This document shows, in pieces, positions 27,671 through 30,085 of a stretch of DNA of 30,085 nt; within the stretch, counting starts at the first letter, position 1; each line of letters opens with the position of its first letter. The notes below the pieces were generated by a model. It did no database searches. It saw nothing but the letters and a program-made list of their open reading frames with translations, and was not told the DNA's origin. The position numbers were made by a program, and so were the translations under genes. This stretch comes from a virus, in IMG/VR virus record IMGVR_UViG_3300031775_000025, positions 1 to 30,085 of that record; one strand, given 5' to 3'.

Positions 27671-30085
27671 TTATTCTCCAAAACCCCATTTATAAGATTG
27701 TTTATCTACTTGTTGGTGTATTACTTGCGCTATAGGCGTAATCTTAGTTAAGCTTTCAGCTGGTGCTTCTCCTAAAAGAACATTACCTCCTATGTTAGCC
27801 ATTCTTAATGCCTTACTGATCCCAGCAGATTCACTAGCTACAGTACCGAACGCCCAGCCAACAGTGGTTTGGTATCTCTTATCATACATAGGAAATACAA
27901 AGTCAATAGCTCTTTCACCTGTACCTAATAATCCACTTGCACCTACTCCTCGTCTAACATACTCTATACCTTTAAAATAAGGAGTAGTTTCTCCATACTT
28001 AAGTAAATCTTTTAAGTGTTGTGATACAAACCCCAACAAGATCATTGTAGAAACTGTAGCAAATACATTATACTTCATAGCAGGAGTACCACGTTTTGCC
28101 ATTTCAGCGTACATTTTAGGAATATGGTTAGCAGTAAATGTAGCTATAAAACCTTGGAACTGAGTAAACAACGCAAACCTAGGATCTTGAAAGATTAACG
28201 GTCTATTAGCTGATTGAGGTAATGCAACAGCTTCATTAACAAAATTAAATGTAGCATCATTTATCATTCGTTCCCAGTCTTGTCTCATTTCCTGGTTAGG
28301 TAATACTGTTTGCTCATCTCTAACAAATGTACTATGGTATCTAGCTAAAAACTCTGTATCTAATCCTAAATTTCTTAAAGCTTCTTCTGCTTCTCTTGAC
28401 TCATTTGTGTTTACTTCTGCTTGTCTAGCAGCTACCATTATAGATACTTTATCAGTGATATAATCTAAAGCTATAGAAGCTCTTGCAGCACGTGCAGCAT
28501 TAGTCCACTGTTGTAGTAAGATAGTTTTAAAATACATATCAAGTATTCTTTGATGCCATCTACCTGTTTCACTAACGCCTGTTGTATGAGCAGCACCAAC
28601 TTCCCAATCCATAAACCCTAGCTTTTTAGCTATTGCATGTCCACCTTCTCCTCTCATATGAGGTCTTGGTGAACCTGATAAAGTACCATAGAATCTATTT
28701 GCAGTATTCTTAAATTCATCTGCAAAAGATTTTGCTAAAGAGTTTATACTACCTTTCTTACCAAAAATCTGTTCTTGAGTTAATCCTTTACTTGTTAAAG
28801 CTAACTCAACAAAATTTGATATAGTGGCTAATGGTAATCCTGTAATTGTAGTAACAAACAAAATATTCTTTTGTGCAAACCTTAATATAGGAGGGATATC
28901 TCTCTTATAGTTACCTGATTCAGCATCAAAGTAATTCTTTAAATCAAAAGCAAGCTTGTTAACTCTTTTTCTTGCTTGATCAGCATTATAATTACCTGAA
29001 GCTACAAGCTCTTCTTCTATTTTATTTAAATTGTAATTAAGTTTTTCATTATTACTACCAACATATTCTTCTAATACTGTATATCTTATAGCAGATTTAG
29101 CTGCATTAGATATATTAGTGAATACATCTCTTTCCATAAACTGTTGAAACTCTGCTCTATCAGAAAGGTTTAATGTTCTTCCTCTATGCGATTGAGGTCT
29201 AAATGTAGTTCTATCAGTAACAGAAAATCCTCCACCAACTTGAAAATTAGAAGGTATATCAGCACCATCTATCTGTAATATAGCATCGGTGAGTTTAGTA
29301 GCAGCTTCAGGAGTTATTATTGTTTCGCCATTTTCGTTTTCTATCTTTGTTAACTCATGCTCAAATGCAGCTCTATTATTTTCTATAGCTAATTTATCTA
29401 AAGACTTATATCTTGATAAGTAATCTTGAACATAACCTAATTCTGAATTATGTTTAGATTGCATTTCATGTAAGTCATTACCTGTTTCTATTAGCTTTCT
29501 ATGAAAATTTCTAAACGCACGAGCTTGTGATCTTAACTCTGTAGGTAAATCAATATCCCAATTTATTTCTCTATTTTCTCTAGCTGCTGCTTCTCTAGCT
29601 GCTTCAAACGCTGTATAGTATTGTTCACTAAATTCTAATCTAGATTTACGTTTATCGTTTCTTCCAAACGCAGCAAGAAGTGATGACACATCTCCAAGCT
29701 TATGTCTTATTTCAGAAATTAAATTATGTTTTCTATTTTCATAGGACTGACCTGATGTAGATCTTTGTAAATTACCACCAACAGATTCAGCAAGAACTCT
29801 AGCTGTAGTAGAGCTTTCTTGTATTCCACCCATATTATCTGTTGCTTGTCTAGTTAAACCTCTCCATAAACCTGGTATACCTCTCCACCAATCTTTTGCA
29901 AGTTGTGGAACAGTTCGTTCTTCTTTACTAGCCTCATGCGCATCAACTCTATCATTTGCATCTAGCCCTCCTAACTCTGCTAACCTAGCTTCTGTTCTCT
30001 GTCTTGTAGCATTGCTTATTCTACGAGATAATCTAGCTCTTAGAGTTTCTATTTCCTGACGGTTTTGATCAGTAATAGCTTTAGT
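27671..30085 (-). CDS. Large internal virion (ejection) protein, N-terminus outside window
   Basis: The frame is open from the right edge to a stop at 27671, at least 804 residues; an internal ATG at 29833 has no RBS, and the frame continues upstream without a stop. Much of it is helical and charged. Hydrophobic stretches (FVTTITGLPLATISNFVELA, then AAARASIALD-type helices, and NVFATVSTMILLGFV near the C-terminus) suggest membrane insertion. This architecture is that of podovirus internal proteins that build the ejection channel, and of marine phage large polyvalent proteins. The stop precedes the next start by one base, so it is translated with the putative virion polymerase. Confidence 0.7.
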   Translation of the reverse strand, partial: TKAITDQNRQEIETLRARLSRRISNATRQRTEARLAELGGLDANDRVDAHEASKEERTVPQLAKDWWRGIPGLWRGLTRQATDNMGGIQESSTTARVLAESVGGNLQRSTSGQSYENRKHNLISEIRHKLGDVSSLLAAFGRNDKRKSRLEFSEQYYTAFEAAREAAARENREINWDIDLPTELRSQARAFRNFHRKLIETGNDLHEMQSKHNSELGYVQDYLSRYKSLDKLAIENNRAAFEHELTKIENENGETIITPEAATKLTDAILQIDGADIPSNFQVGGGFSVTDRTTFRPQSHRGRTLNLSDRAEFQQFMERDVFTNISNAAKSAIRYTVLEEYVGSNNEKLNYNLNKIEEELVASGNYNADQARKRVNKLAFDLKNYFDAESGNYKRDIPPILRFAQKNILFVTTITGLPLATISNFVELALTSKGLTQEQIFGKKGSINSLAKSFADEFKNTANRFYGTLSGSPRPHMRGEGGHAIAKKLGFMDWEVGAAHTTGVSETGRWHQRILDMYFKTILLQQWTNAARAARASIALDYITDKVSIMVAARQAEVNTNESREAEEALRNLGLDTEFLARYHSTFVRDEQTVLPNQEMRQDWERMINDATFNFVNEAVALPQSANRPLIFQDPRFALFTQFQGFIATFTANHIPKMYAEMAKRGTPAMKYNVFATVSTMILLGFVSQHLKDLLKYGETTPYFKGIEYVRRGVGASGLLGTGERAIDFVFPMYDKRYQTTVGWAFGTVASESAGISKALRMANIGGNVLLGEAPAESLTKITPIAQVIHQQVDKQSYKWGFGE

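Noticed and set aside
1-30085. CRISPR array, tRNA genes, integrase or attachment sites
   Set aside because: No regularly spaced direct repeats, no cloverleaf with acceptor stem, and no recombinase motifs were seen in either strand.

Overview
The window is part of a lytic, tailed (most likely short-tailed) bacteriophage genome, about 30 kb, AT-rich overall. It carries a portal protein, large terminase, two peptidoglycan-degrading enzymes, a T7-like replication set (gp2.5-like SSB, family A DNA polymerase, primase-helicase, 5'-3' exonuclease, RusA resolvase) and a T7-like RNA polymerase. I see no integrase, repressor, tRNA or CRISPR. The mix of ThyX, SleB-type hydrolase, DUF3310, a MazG-like enzyme and many tiny membrane peptides resembles marine podoviruses, but the host cannot be read from the sequence.

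Layout. Positions 1-6835 are on the minus strand and are late genes: terminase large subunit, SleB hydrolase, ThyX, small proteins, a possible terminase small subunit, an EF-hand membrane protein, an M15 endolysin, and a portal that runs off the left edge. A 231-bp divergent control region (6836-7066) separates them from the plus-strand early/middle block (7067-23988). That block starts with a row of small genes separated by near-identical hairpin elements. It continues with SSB, a dense run of small genes, a nucleotide-metabolism set (DUF1599, dCMP hydroxymethylase, methyltransferase, MazG-like), then the replication genes, dCMP deaminase, a GIY-YIG protein and the T7-like RNA polymerase. From 23989 to the right edge the strand flips again: two large late virion-type proteins converge on the early block. 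If the genome is circularly permuted, the two minus-strand blocks would be one late unit.

Main points. (1) The 1226-residue late protein at 23989-27669 carries recognisable single-subunit RNA polymerase motifs A, B and C at plausible spacing, so the phage seems to encode two polymerases of the T7/N4 superfamily: a conventional one and a probable virion-packaged, N4-vRNAP-like one. (2) The early strand carries eight hairpins with one geometry (8-bp stem with varying but complementary sequence, loop ATAAA). In seven of them a 1-nt spacer and CTAATAATATT (or a close variant) follow. N4 virion polymerase uses hairpin promoters, so these are strong candidates for its promoters, although terminator or RNA-processing roles are not excluded. 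(3) A separate linear motif TGTCCCCTATTAGAG occurs three times, each time in the direction of transcription, and resembles a T7-class promoter. (4) A close homologue of T4 gp42 dCMP hydroxymethylase, with a MazG-like pyrophosphohydrolase, DUF1599 protein, dCMP deaminase and ThyX, suggests hydroxymethylcytosine-type DNA. All function statements rest on reading the sequence and remembered family motifs; no search was run.
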